DNA of 64,000 nucleotides. It comes from Membranipora membranacea (Eukaryota > Bryozoa > Gymnolaemata > Cheilostomatida > Membraniporidae). Shown here in pieces: positions 54,401 to 64,000 of the stretch. Position 1 is the first letter of the stretch. Every line of letters starts with the position of its first letter. The position numbers were made by a program, and so were the translations under genes. The stretch covers positions 12,789,501 through 12,853,500 of the forward strand of contig OU612070.1 of NCBI GenBank assembly GCA_914767715.1. Direction: 5' to 3'. The notes below the pieces were generated by a model that searched no databases, was not told the origin of the DNA, and was given only the letters and a program-made list of their open reading frames with translations.

Positions 54401-54599
54401 ATCCTTGCTTGGGGTGACCTTTGGGCACCAATTTATATGAGTGGTGGCTGTTGTTAACAGTCAGCCACAGTAATTATACCACTATACCTATTCTAATTTA
54501 CAGAGGTTACTGAATCAGTGTATGCTTCAAAGTGAAGATGTAGTCAAATCTGCTCAAGCAATGATGAGCAAGGAGAAAGCTGTCTTCAGTAAACTGTGA
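51428..54599 (+). CDS. ECH1: ECH1, dienoyl-CoA isomerase, copy 2
   Basis: Tandem paralogue with the same exon plan: 51428-51561, 51863-52073, 52426-52539, 52890-53032, 53516-53666 and 54504-54599 (TGA). The catalytic block EVDLGLAADVGTLQRLP, HSACVGGGVDL and the C-terminal SKL are kept. If translation starts at the ATG at 51428, which follows an in-frame stop, there is no mitochondrial presequence and the protein (about 282 residues) would be peroxisomal only. An AG acceptor at 51424 leaves open an unseen first exon. The first two exons are much more diverged from copy 1 (RPDKRNAMN, SGRGRIFSAGLDL) than the last four, which are nearly the same. Extra copies of the last exon lie downstream at 56182 and 58244. 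Confidence 0.93.
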
Positions 54600-55421
54600 A
54601 AATTATTAAATGTATTTTTTAAATGTCTGAAGAATGTGATAGTCGACGATAAAATTTGTGGCAAGTTTTTATTTTATTATACTGCATTAAATTTCTACTT
54701 TATAATGTTCTATTAAACTTATGAATTATTATACTTTCAATTTCATCATTGCCATTTTATTCAATTGGTGCTCCTTTTTTGTCGGATGTATCAATTAATA
54801 TACAGTGATCATTTCCAAAAATAAATACATTACAAGTCTCTAAGCATTCCATTTCTTTAGACAGTTTATTTCAGATTTTATGAGGCACAACAGCTCATAA
54901 TTCCATTTTTAATGTACAAAGCCTTATGTTATTGTTTTGCAATGATGGATACACATACATACATATACATACATACATATAAAACAATGACACTGAAAGG
55001 TTGACTTTAGATAAAACAAAAACAATTTAATAGACATCACACTTCTAGATCACTAGAGCAAAACTGAGGGGGCCTCAATCAGAAATATCAAAACATTTCT
55101 GATTTGTTCACAGGATGATCAACATGTGAAACGAGTTAATATCAGCTACAAAAATGCAGGATTCCGAATGCACGTGATGGCCATGACTTGAATATAGAAG
55201 TAACCTAGACTTACACCCAACCCCATCTGGCACACTCAGCCTATTTATTAACCATCAAAGTAACCTCAGATGTTATGTTATCATCTTAATTGATAATAAA
55301 GGACCAGATGGTCACTGCGTAAGACAAGAACGTGGTTATTAAGTGGTTGTTAGGCTCTCAATTGCCGGGATCAATTCAGTGGTGTCGATATGGTGTCAAT
55401 GTCCATTTTTGAGGTGCATCT

Positions 55422-55494
55422 GCCCGGGTAGCTCAGTCGGTAGAGCATGGGACTCTTAATCCCAGGGTCGTGGGTTCGAGCCCCACCTCGGGCG
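55422..55494 (+). tRNA. tRNA-Lys (CTT), copy 1
   Basis: A 73-nt cloverleaf: acceptor GCCCGGG/CTCGGGC with discriminator G, D-arm TAGCTCAGTCGGTAGAGCA, anticodon loop CTCTTAA with anticodon CTT, and T-arm GTGGGTTCGAGCCCCAC. No intron. Confidence 0.97.
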
Positions 55495-56181
55495 ATACAT
55501 TTTAGTAAGAACTACGTAGGGATCACCATGACCCTGGTGATGTTTGTATGCGCTCAGAATTTCAAGATTCAAGATCTTAGTCCAAAGTATCTAATACGGC
55601 AGCACTTCAAACTCCGTGGTGGCAGCCTATTGTAAAGATATCAACATAAAAATGTGATTGTTGTTTCAGCCTGGATTTAAACAACTTCTTGCTAGTCATC
55701 GCTCAAATGTTGTCATTGTACATTCAACATTCGGAGTTGTCCCTTATTGAAGTCATCTCTCCATGTTAGATATGCATCCAAGCTGCCCACGAATATCTGT
55801 CCGCCACGGTAATTATACCACGATATGCCCATTGATATGAATTCATGGATTAGTGGTAAAACACACAGTATGGATATTTGTGGAGAAATTACATTGGTAT
55901 AAAACTTTGTGTCAGTAATTGGATCTAGCTTAAATTCTGCATGCAACTTTAATTTTATGCATCGACTGACTTCCCAGTAACGACCTGTAGAAACTCAGGC
56001 AAGCTAATTGACAAATGTTTACCAGGGGTTGGCTGTGGCATTACTAGACTTTTGAACCAATCTAAGATGGAAAATTGTTCCCAGCAATCATACGTACATT
56101 GCCATATGCTTGTTCAGGGTCACATATGTTCTCCTAATCCATGAATATGACATCAGTGACTATAGCTATTCTAATTTACAG

Positions 56182-56278
56182 AGGCTATATATTGAATCAG
56201 TGTATACTTTATATTGAAGATTTAGTCAAATCTGCTCAAGCTATGATGAACATAGAGAAAGGTGTCAGTAAACTGTGA
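56182..56278 (+). pseudogene. Decayed copy of the ECH1 last exon
   Basis: Matches the last exon of ECH1 copy 2 from the AGGCTATATATTGAATCAG start through the AGTAAACTGTGA end. A small insertion near the start and base changes shift the frame and bring a stop after about 11 codons. An AG acceptor context is still present. Confidence 0.88.
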
Positions 56279-56822
56279 AAATTATTTTGTATTTTTTATC
56301 CATCATTGCCATTTTATTCAATCGGTGCTTATTTTTTTGGTGATATTTTTAAGAAGAAGTAGAAGTCTTCAAGCATTCCATTACAACAGTATACTGAAAA
56401 CTAGATTTGAGATAAGAAAAAAATTATTACAAAGTAACGTACTCCTACATTGGTGGAGCCAAACTGAGCGGGTTTCAATCAAAATTGTAAAACATTCTTG
56501 AATTGTTCACAGGATGATCAAATTGTGAAACAAGTTAATAACATAAACTTGTTAATATCAGCAAGAAATAGCAGGATTTGCTGAATGCAGTGATGGTCAG
56601 GACTTAAATATAGAAGTATCCTAGAGCCCCCAACCCCATCTGGCACACTCAGCTTGAGTAACATTAGATGTGATCATTATCATCTTAATTGATAATAAAC
56701 GAGCAGATGGTCACTGCGTAAGACAAGAAAGTAGTTCTTAAGTGGTTATTAGGCGCTCAACTACCGGGATCAACTCAGTGGAGTCCTGATTGGATGTTAA
56801 GGTCCATTTTGTGGGTGCATCT

Positions 56823-56895
56823 GCCCGGGTAGCTCAGTCGGTAGAGCATGGGACTCTTAATCCCAGGGTCGTGGGTTCGAGCCCCACCTTGGGCG
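56823..56895 (+). tRNA. tRNA-Lys (CTT), copy 2
   Basis: Same sequence as copy 1 except for one base in the 3' acceptor strand (CTTGGGC), which changes a G-C pair to G-T. In the second unit of the triplicated block. Confidence 0.96.
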
Positions 56896-56957
56896 ATATA
56901 TTTTAGTATGAACTCAGTAGGGATCACCCCATAAATTCAAGAACCTAGTACAGGTAT

Positions 56958-57772
56958 GCAAAATTTAATCTATCACTATTCCATGAAAATAAAACCTAAT
57001 TTACAGAAAAAGTCATGGAACTAGCTGAAGATGGTTTTTCTCATGATCTGATTAAAAATGTTAACATCGCCAAATATTAAAACTGGGAAATTGTAACTCA
57101 ATAATGTAGAGAAGACGAACTGGGTACATATATCAAACTCATTTCAATTGCTTTGAAATTCTAAACTCTAACCTTGTCAACATTATGGATGCCAACCTCA
57201 TATGAGAGATAACTTCAATAAGGGATAACTCCGAATGCAGGATATATAATGCTAACAATTCAATGCTGAACCTAGTACAGGTATGCCTTATATGGCGGCG
57301 ATTCCACATTTTAGTAAGAACTCAGTAGGGACCACCCTAAGACTGAGATATTCACACACAGACCTTTCGTATATGGCAGCACCTTCAACTCCTATCGTGT
57401 ACATATCACCATGAAAGTTTGGTTGATGTTTCAGGCTAGATCCAGACAACCTCGTGCCAATCAGCATTGAATTGTTAGCATTATATATCCTGCATTCGGA
57501 GTTATCCCTTATTGAAGTTATCTCTCATATGAGGTTGGCATCCATAATGTTGACAAGGTTAGAGTTTAGAATTTCAAAGCAATTGAAATGAGTTTGATAT
57601 ATGTACCCAGTTCGTCTTCTCTACATTATTGAGTTACAATTTCCCAGTTTTAATATTTGGCGATGTTAACATTTTTAATCAGATCATGAGAAAAACCATC
57701 TTCAGCTAGTTCCATGACTTTTTCTGTAAATTAGGTTTTATTTTCATGGAATAGTGATAGATTAAATTTTGC
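56958..57772. repeat. 312-bp inverted repeat, apparently perfect
   Basis: Arms 56958-57269 and 57461-57772 appear to be exact reverse complements, separated by 191 bp. The right arm is in the normal orientation of the triplicated block (compare GAGTTATCCCTTATTGAAG with 55.7 and 59.2 kb). The left arm is an inverted copy and is flanked by the direct repeat GAACCTAGTACAGGTATGC at 56941-56959 and 57268-57286. Confidence 0.92.
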
Positions 57773-58243
57773 CCAATTTGCCTGCGATTTGAATTGCTAC
57801 TGTTGTCTTGGTCAGGTGACAGCAGCGATGGGAGACCTTCAAATACATGCGAATTGCGAATATTGGGATATTGACCTAGACTAGGGAAGAATCTATCCAT
57901 GTGGCTGTATAAGTTTGAAGCAAGAAACTGTATCACATGTTCACACTGATATTAAGACTAGTAAGAGTCAATTTAGTATGGGTAGGAGTTTTCACAACGA
58001 ATTCCTTCTGATGACACCCAAGCTAAGTGAAATAATTCGCTCTCTATCAATCAGAGATATACATGCAATTGTATATCATGTGATCACAGGTTTCCTATCT
58101 TGAGCTTATTTGTCGGTCATAAAGAAATCACCCTTGCTTCTGGTGAACATTGGTCAGCAATATATATATGAGCAGCGGTCAAAGTTGGCCGCTGATGACA
58201 GCGTTCACAGTAATTATACCACTATACCTATTCTTATTTACAG

Positions 58244-58339
58244 AGGTTATTGAATCAGTGTGTGCTTCAAAGTGAAGATGTAGTAAAGTCTGCTCAAGCT
58301 ATGATGAACGAAGAGAAAGCTGTCTTCAGTAAACTGTGA
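58244..58339 (+). CDS. Intact orphan copy of the ECH1 last exon
   Basis: 96 bp, phase 0, with a TTTATTTACAG acceptor and TGA stop. It encodes LLNQC...EDVVKSAQAMMNEEKAVFSKL with the SKL end kept. No upstream ECH1 exons lie in this unit. It could serve as an alternative last exon for ECH1 copy 2, or be a leftover of block duplication. Confidence 0.75.
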   Translation, partial: RLLNQCVLQSEDVVKSAQAMMNEEKAVFSKL

Positions 58340-58950
58340 AAACTGTTTAATGTATTTTTATACGTCCGAAGAATGCGATAGTCAATGATAATATATGTGG
58401 CAAGTTTTTATTTTATTATACTAATTTATATTATTGTTTAAACATAATATGATGAATTATTATACCTTCATATCCATCATTGCCATTTTACTTTACTCAA
58501 TTTGTGCTTCTTTTTTTGTGAGTTGTATATAATGTTGACTGTTTCCAAAACAAATACATTACAAGTCTCTAAGCATTCAATTTCGTCAACATTAACACTG
58601 AGAAGTTGACTTTAGATTGAACAGAACCAATTTACAAGGTATCATACTTCTAAATTAGTAGAATCAAATCAATTAGAAATTTCACAACCTTTTTGAATCG
58701 TTCACAGGATGATCAACTTGTGACACGAGTTATTATCAGCAAAATTGCCGAATGCCCGTGATATTGGCTAATTTATTAACCAGTTAAGTAACATCAGATG
58801 TAATCGTTATCATCTTAATTGATAATGAACAACCAGATGGTCACTTCCTAAGACAAGAAAGTGGTTATTAAGTTATTATTAGGCGCTAGACTGCCAGGAT
58901 CAACTCAGTGCAGTCCGATAGGATGTCAAGGTCCTTCTTGGGGTGCATCT

Positions 58951-59023
58951 GCCCGGGTAGCTCAGTCGGTAGAGCATGGGACTCTTAATCCCAGGGTCGT
59001 GGGTTCGAGCCCCACCTTGGGCG
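58951..59023 (+). tRNA. tRNA-Lys (CTT), copy 3
   Basis: Identical to copy 2 (3' acceptor strand CTTGGGC). It lies in the third unit of the triplicated block, 612 bp after the orphan exon. Confidence 0.96.
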
Positions 59024-59955
59024 ATATATTTTAGTATGAACTCAGTAGGGATCACCCCATAAATTCAAGAACCTAGTACAGGTATGCCTTATATGGCGGC
59101 GATTCCATCTCCTTGGTGGCAGCCTTTTGCAAAGATATCAACATGAAAATGTGATAGATGTTCCAGCCTGGATCCATCCAACCATTTGCTAGTCATTTAT
59201 CCAACGTTGATATTGTATACTCTGCATTAGGAGTTGCCCCTTGTTGAAGTTATCTCCTAATGTGAGGAAGGCGTCCATAATGTTGATTATAATAGAATTT
59301 AATGTTTTATGGAAATTGGAATGAGTTTGAGTTAGATGCCAAAAGAAGAACTGATTTATTTTTTCATCATACTGTCCTGAGGCCAGTTTGAATTCCATGT
59401 CTGGAAAAAAAGCAAACGACAGAGGTTTTTATTGTTTTGCTTGTTTTGGCACATTTGGAAGAACATCATTTTAATGCTGGAGACTGTTGTCAACATAAAC
59501 CATAGACTTAACGTGATATATTGGTTTTTAAAACTTTTGAATATTGTATTGGTGATCATGTCTTATAGTTATTTTCACAGTTGAAACCTCCCAAATATTT
59601 GATGTTGAGTCACAGTGACCTCTGGAAGTTCATTTTGGAGCAAAAAGTGCCCTTTTTAAATTGAGTGATATTTTGGTGAAACTTTATGATTTTAGGCCTC
59701 CTGTCTTCGAGACTTGAAATTGATTTTTGCAATAGTAACAGGCCCATTTCTGACCCCTCATTACATGCGACCCCAATAATGCAGAAACTAAAATTTCCAA
59801 TTTATTATACCATTTCGGTCTTGTACTGTCACTATATGGAGCATTAGCATTGAGCATCAAACATATAAGGATTAATATGTTTGTGTTGTCAATAAATGTA
59901 TAAAAAAAAGAGCGACACAATCTAGAAAAAAAGTCTGACCTTTTCTAACATTTCT

Positions 59956-61288
59956 AATGTCAAAGACTGATCCGAATATCAACATATCATATACCATTGG
60001 AGAGCTGCCGAGCTACTGAAAATGAATAGCTGAACAAAAACTTGATTCGATGGTGTTGTGTCATTTTAGGGAAGAAATGAGGCAGAAAACGCTCTTTTTG
60101 TCAATGCAGATTGAGCAGTCAAATTAATTGCAAGAAATTTCAAATCAGGTGGAATGTATACTTGGAGATTGCGTTCATCGTAAAATTTGATTTTCTTTGA
60201 TATATGACTAGTCTAAATTGAGTTTTTACGTCACGCCATACAACGCGTGAAAATATGTGAAATTTCAATCATTAAATCACAACAGATCATAGGCTCAAAT
60301 CAAAATTAATTATGATTTTCTCTTAGAGTACTCTTCAAATGTCATACACATTGACTTTCAAAAAATTTGCTTGCATAATGCAATGACAGTAGACTCTCGA
60401 ATACGGCTAATATTTTCGCCGACTTTGCATAACGCCAAACATGCTGTCCAAATAACCATTACTGTGGCCAAACAAAGTTCTTTTGAAAGTTCTCACATAC
60501 GAAGCCGCTTTCATTAACCGTGGTGCACACAAGAAATGCCAACATAATTTTTCCTTGCATTTTCATTTTTCTTGAATTTAACGCAAGAGAATGCCAAAAA
60601 TCAGCTATTTATAGGGACTTTTGAGGTCTTTTAAGGGACTTTTGAGGTGTTTATTTGGGATTCTTTTGCGTTAAATTCAAGAAAAATGAAAATGCAATGA
60701 AAAATTATGTTGGCATTTCTTGTGTGCACCATGGTTAATGAAAGCGACTTCGTATGTGAGAACTTTCAAAAGAACTTTGTTTGGCCACAGTAATGGTTAT
60801 TTGGACAGCATGTTTGGCGTTATGCAAAGTCGGCGAAAATATTAGCCGTATTCGAGAGTCTACATTTTTAAAGTCAAAGTGTATGACATTTGAAAAGTAC
60901 TCTAAGAGAAAACCATAATTAATATTGATTCGAGCCTATGATCTGTTATGAATTAATGATTGAAATTTCACATATTTTCACGGCTTCACAAAAAAATGCG
61001 TTGTATGGCGTGACGTAAAAAGTCAATTTAGACTAGTCATATATCAGAGAAAATCAAATTTTATGATGAATGCAATCTCCAAGTATACATTCCACATGTT
61101 TTGAAATTTTTTTGCAATTAATTTGAATTCTCCATCTGCATTGACAAAAACAGCGTTTTTTGCCTCATTTCCTCCCTAAAATGACACAACGTCATCGAAT
61201 CAAGTTTTTGTTCAGGTTTCATTTTCAGTAGCTCGGCAGCTTTCCAACGGTATATGATATGTTGATATTCGGATCGGTCTTTGACATT
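59956..61288. mobile_element. 1.33-kb fold-back element with ~650-bp arms
   Basis: Imperfect inverted repeat spanning the whole interval, from AATGTCAAAGACTGATCCGA on the left to TCGGATCGGTCTTTGACATT on the right. Inner landmarks are CTCTCGAATACGGCTAATAT with its complement, and TTGAATTTAACGCAA with TTGCGTTAAATTCAA. The centre (about 60610-60650) holds two GGGACTTTTGAGGT repeats. Arms differ by scattered substitutions and indels, so the element is not newly formed. It is non-coding and its superfamily is not recognised. Confidence 0.9.
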
Positions 61289-61374
61289 ACCTTAAAGCAA
61301 TTAGCCAGCTGATGAGGGATCGGAACATAGCCCTGAATAATATCAATGTAGGCTTAATGAGAAATCAGCTGGTT

Positions 61375-64000
61375 AGATACAACATACAGTGGTGCGCGTA
61401 CCACTGCACAACACACAGGTCTTCAGCTAGAAACCATGATTCAAACGCTGTTTCGAGGCCTTCTCTAGTACAACCTCCTCATGGCCGGCCCCAGCAGCAT
61501 GAAGCCACCCCTGTGTGTTGCTGAGCATCTCAATCAATCTCATCGATCCCTCAGTGCATTTTGTAAGTTTCGGTGGTTTGACATAATTGGTGTGTTTACG
61601 CTGTTGCGCAACCAGGGAGGCTGCCAACTCTTCATTGTTTCAGTGCAACAATGTTCGCCCCATCACTCTCATGCTTATACTCTAAGCCAAACCAGTGCAG
61701 GGAGGTTTGCTTTCCATCAACTCATCGGCGCAAAGTCGCTATCGTCAAGGCACCCGCCCCTCGTGCCACTCGTTCACTACTCAAATTCACCACTTTGAGC
61801 ATAGTACAACTCATACACAAGTCAGAGAGATGACTTGTTTGCGCTACAGCCAGTGGGCTGACTGTGATTTCCTGTCTCGCTCTGCCTGCCTTTTATGCGA
61901 GGGCCAAGCTTTTAATCCTATGTTTGTAAAACCTTAGATCTAACTCAGACTCACTTTGATTTTCACTCTGCAGAGATTAAACTACTTTAATTTGAGTATT
62001 AAAGGCATAATCTTGCTTAGCCTTCTACCCCAAGCAATTTGCTTATCATCACTTAATCCCCTCATTCTAATCCTTACAAGGATTATAACAAAAGGAATTA
62101 AATGCTGGCCAACTCCACAAAACAAAGTGAGTGTGTTAAACCCCAGCTTACAAGTAATAGGATTACTTAGCTTTTGTCTTCACACAGTGCTGTTGCCATA
62201 TCCATGCAGATGCGCTTTCTGCCTCATGTACTATGCTTTTTGTGGCTTGTTTGAGCGCTCTTCCTGAAAGCCCAACTCTAGTCAGAAATTTGGTAGCTGA
62301 TCTAGCCATGAATCCACGGCAGCCAACTTCCACTGCGAATAATTCGCAATTCCAACCTTTGTCTTGGCATTGTGTGACCAGATCTTCGTATCTTGTCAGT
62401 TTTCTCTCATGCGCATATGAGAGATTTTCTTCCCAAGGCACCGTCAATTCCATCAGTATGAGTGCTTTTTCTTTGTCAGACCAAACAATTAAGTCTGGTC
62501 TTTGGTTCGTGATCACAATATGCTGTGGCATGCTGAGCTGCTCTGTGAGGTCGCATCTCACCTGCCATTCTCCGCTGTTCATCAATCCCTTTTTGCGCAA
62601 AATCTTTTCACGCGCTTCACCACCAGCATTAGCATATTCACACTTCTCCGTGACATATTTACACAACACTTTCAGGACTTGATTATGCCTATACGTGTAT
62701 CTTCCCAGGCTCTGTTGGCAATTCGACAGTATATGTCGAAGTGTGCCCTTAGCCGAGCACTCGGCGCATTTCGAGTTCTCGGTCAAATTCCAGCGTTCCA
62801 GGTTTGCCGGGGTCGGTAGTTGATCATAAGCTGCACCAACCAGAAAGCTGATCCTTTGTGGCTCCATCGACCACAATTCTGTCCATTTGAGCTGACGCTG
62901 CTCAACAGACTCCCAACAAGTCCACCTGCCTTGTTGGGCTTGGCCTACAGCTTGTGTCTGGCGGCGCTCCTCTTCCATCTTGCGCACCTCATCAACTACC
63001 ATCTCCCGTCTAACCTTTGGGCTTTCCTTTGAGAACCACCGGTTTGCTTCCCAGCCGATGCCATGACGTGCAGTTGTCACAGCACCCACAATCTCACTTG
63101 TCTCCAGTCGAGATTTGGCATCTCTGACAGTCTCTGTGACAGACCATTTTTTACCAGTGTCAAGTGTTGGAGCACATTCCCTTATCACCTGGTCTGGTGA
63201 CTCGTTCAACATCATATCCAGTCTCGCCTTTGATGTTTTGCACTCTTCCACAAGCGATTTCATAGGTAGTGAAAGAGTAAACGAACTGGCATACAGTGCA
63301 TTAGTGTTGAAGCTCCTTGGAACTCCAAGCCACTTACGCATGTGCTTGTTAATCATTTGCTCCATTCTCTCAACTGGTGTTAGTGGAATATCATAAACTG
63401 TCAGAGGCCACAGAATTCGAGGCATGAGTGCAAAGTTGAGAATCCAGGCTTTGTATTTGCCAGACAGACCACATTTTTCAATCGCGTCCAGCCCTGTAAT
63501 GAGTTGCTTTTTCACCTCGTTTCCGCGAAACCTGTCTGTGATCGGTAAACTATACCATCTTCCTAACCTCTTCACAGGCTGCTCTGCAAGCGTGGGAATA
63601 GGCTCTGTTCCTATGAAGTAGGTATTTGGTACAGGTTTGCCTTTACACAAAGACAGGGACCGGCTCTTGCTAGGTTTGAATCGCATCGCACATCCCTCTA
63701 TCAACTCATGCAGTCTATCGATTGAAGCTACAACCTGGGCCTTATCTGGTGATATTATTGTAATATCGACCATAAAGGCCCTCATCGGCGGTAGTATCTG
63801 GTTATTCGCAACCTGGATCCCATTCACACTGCCTTGTGAATTCCGTATAACTATCTCCATCACCATAGCGAATAGCAAAGGTGATATAGCACATCCCATA
63901 GGGATGCCTACTGCCAGCTCTTGCCAGCTCGTGGTAAAGTTCTTAGTAGTGAATCGCATTTTGAACTTTTTATAGTAGCGCTCAACCATAACCCTTAGCC
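61375..64000 (-). mobile_element. LINE with restriction-like endonuclease, copy B (runs off window)
   Basis: The minus-strand LINE copy has its 3' end near 61375 and an open frame reaching the right edge of the window, so the 5' part lies outside. The 3' UTR (about 790 bp) and coding region match copy A with few differences. It sits about 85 bp from the fold-back element. Confidence 0.93.
62163..63989 (-). CDS. LINE polyprotein: RT palm, CCHC knuckle, endonuclease (copy B, partial)
   Basis: 608 codons are visible; the true start lies beyond the window. The reverse transcriptase palm has GIPMGCAISPLLFAMVMEIV (residues 28-47). Then comes AFMVDITIIS at residues 71-80, where the catalytic motif C should read F/Y-x-D-D: the first Asp is Val (codon GTC, 63770-63768). 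Downstream are RKWLGVPRSFNTNALY, the CCHC knuckle CAECSAKGTLRHILSNC, and the endonuclease core RPDLIVWSDKEKALILMELT, as in R2/NeSL/HERO-like clades. The frame is otherwise intact. The loss of a metal-binding Asp should abolish reverse transcription in this copy. Confidence 0.93.
   Translation of the reverse strand: MVERYYKKFKMRFTTKNFTTSWQELAVGIPMGCAISPLLFAMVMEIVIRNSQGSVNGIQVANNQILPPMRAFMVDITIISPDKAQVVASIDRLHELIEGCAMRFKPSKSRSLSLCKGKPVPNTYFIGTEPIPTLAEQPVKRLGRWYSLPITDRFRGNEVKKQLITGLDAIEKCGLSGKYKAWILNFALMPRILWPLTVYDIPLTPVERMEQMINKHMRKWLGVPRSFNTNALYASSFTLSLPMKSLVEECKTSKARLDMMLNESPDQVIRECAPTLDTGKKWSVTETVRDAKSRLETSEIVGAVTTARHGIGWEANRWFSKESPKVRREMVVDEVRKMEEERRQTQAVGQAQQGRWTCWESVEQRQLKWTELWSMEPQRISFLVGAAYDQLPTPANLERWNLTENSKCAECSAKGTLRHILSNCQQSLGRYTYRHNQVLKVLCKYVTEKCEYANAGGEAREKILRKKGLMNSGEWQVRCDLTEQLSMPQHIVITNQRPDLIVWSDKEKALILMELTVPWEENLSYAHERKLTRYEDLVTQCQDKGWNCELFAVEVGCRGFMARSATKFLTRVGLSGRALKQATKSIVHEAESASAWIWQQHCVKTKAK

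Larger units (their letters stand above)
54480..59390. repeat. Triplicated block: ECH1 last exon plus tRNA-Lys
   Basis: Three diverged tandem units each contain a last-exon copy (54504, 56182, 58244), a TTTTATT-rich 3' flank, an ATCTTAATTGATAATAAA-like block, one tRNA-Lys gene and a trailing stretch including GAGTTATCCCTTATTGAAG. Distances from exon to tRNA differ (918, 641, 707 bp) through indels. The middle exon is decayed; the outer two are open. Confidence 0.88.

Overview
This window is animal nuclear DNA. Genes are split by GT-AG introns of about 75 bp to more than 6 kb, the base composition is AT-rich, and the products are animal-type: a group II PAK kinase, a DDX28-type DEAD-box helicase, a membrane collagen, CRIPT and ECH1. 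Eukaryotic tRNA genes with internal promoters and animal LINEs are also present. The invertebrate LINE families and lack of vertebrate features suggest a marine invertebrate, perhaps cnidarian-like or sponge-like. I cannot fix the phylum. Exons below were joined by hand from splice signals, reading phase and remembered family patterns, with no RNA evidence.

Layout. 843-4941 (+) holds the last five exons of a PAK4/5/6-type kinase. It is followed 150 bp later by a small three-exon gene for a predicted tail-anchored membrane protein (5094-5750). 7049-17828 (-) is a DDX28-like mitochondrial helicase. Its 5.5-kb fifth intron holds, on the opposite strand, a gene for a type II transmembrane collagen with a TATA box, a transmembrane segment, a furin site and a Gly-X-Y domain (11786-15492). 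That collagen frame carries four in-frame stops, a lost Gly and a SINE, so it looks recently inactivated. 18870-26985 (+) is CRIPT, with a 6.4-kb last intron. 27-33 kb is mostly empty apart from a hairpin-bearing repeat. 33573-35261 (+) is an unrecognised five-exon gene for a cysteine-free secreted protein of 160 residues with its own TATA box.

37.8-41.2 kb is a diverged tandem duplication carrying two tRNA-His genes, with an RTE-like LINE fragment in the second unit. 41597-43589 (-) and 61375-64000 (-) are two very similar copies of a LINE encoding a reverse transcriptase, a CCHC knuckle and a restriction-like endonuclease. 46111-49969 and 51428-54599 (+) are tandem ECH1 genes ending in the peroxisomal signal SKL. 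Downstream, the last ECH1 exon and a tRNA-Lys gene are repeated in a triplicated block (54.5-59.4 kb), which also holds an apparently perfect 312-bp inverted repeat. Several fold-back or short-TIR elements lie in introns and intergenic DNA, including one that ends 24 bp before the ECH1 start codon.

The genes do not form one pathway. The shared theme is local rearrangement: tandem blocks that carry tRNAs, fold-back elements, a minisatellite on a splice donor, and a nested gene decaying inside a conserved host.
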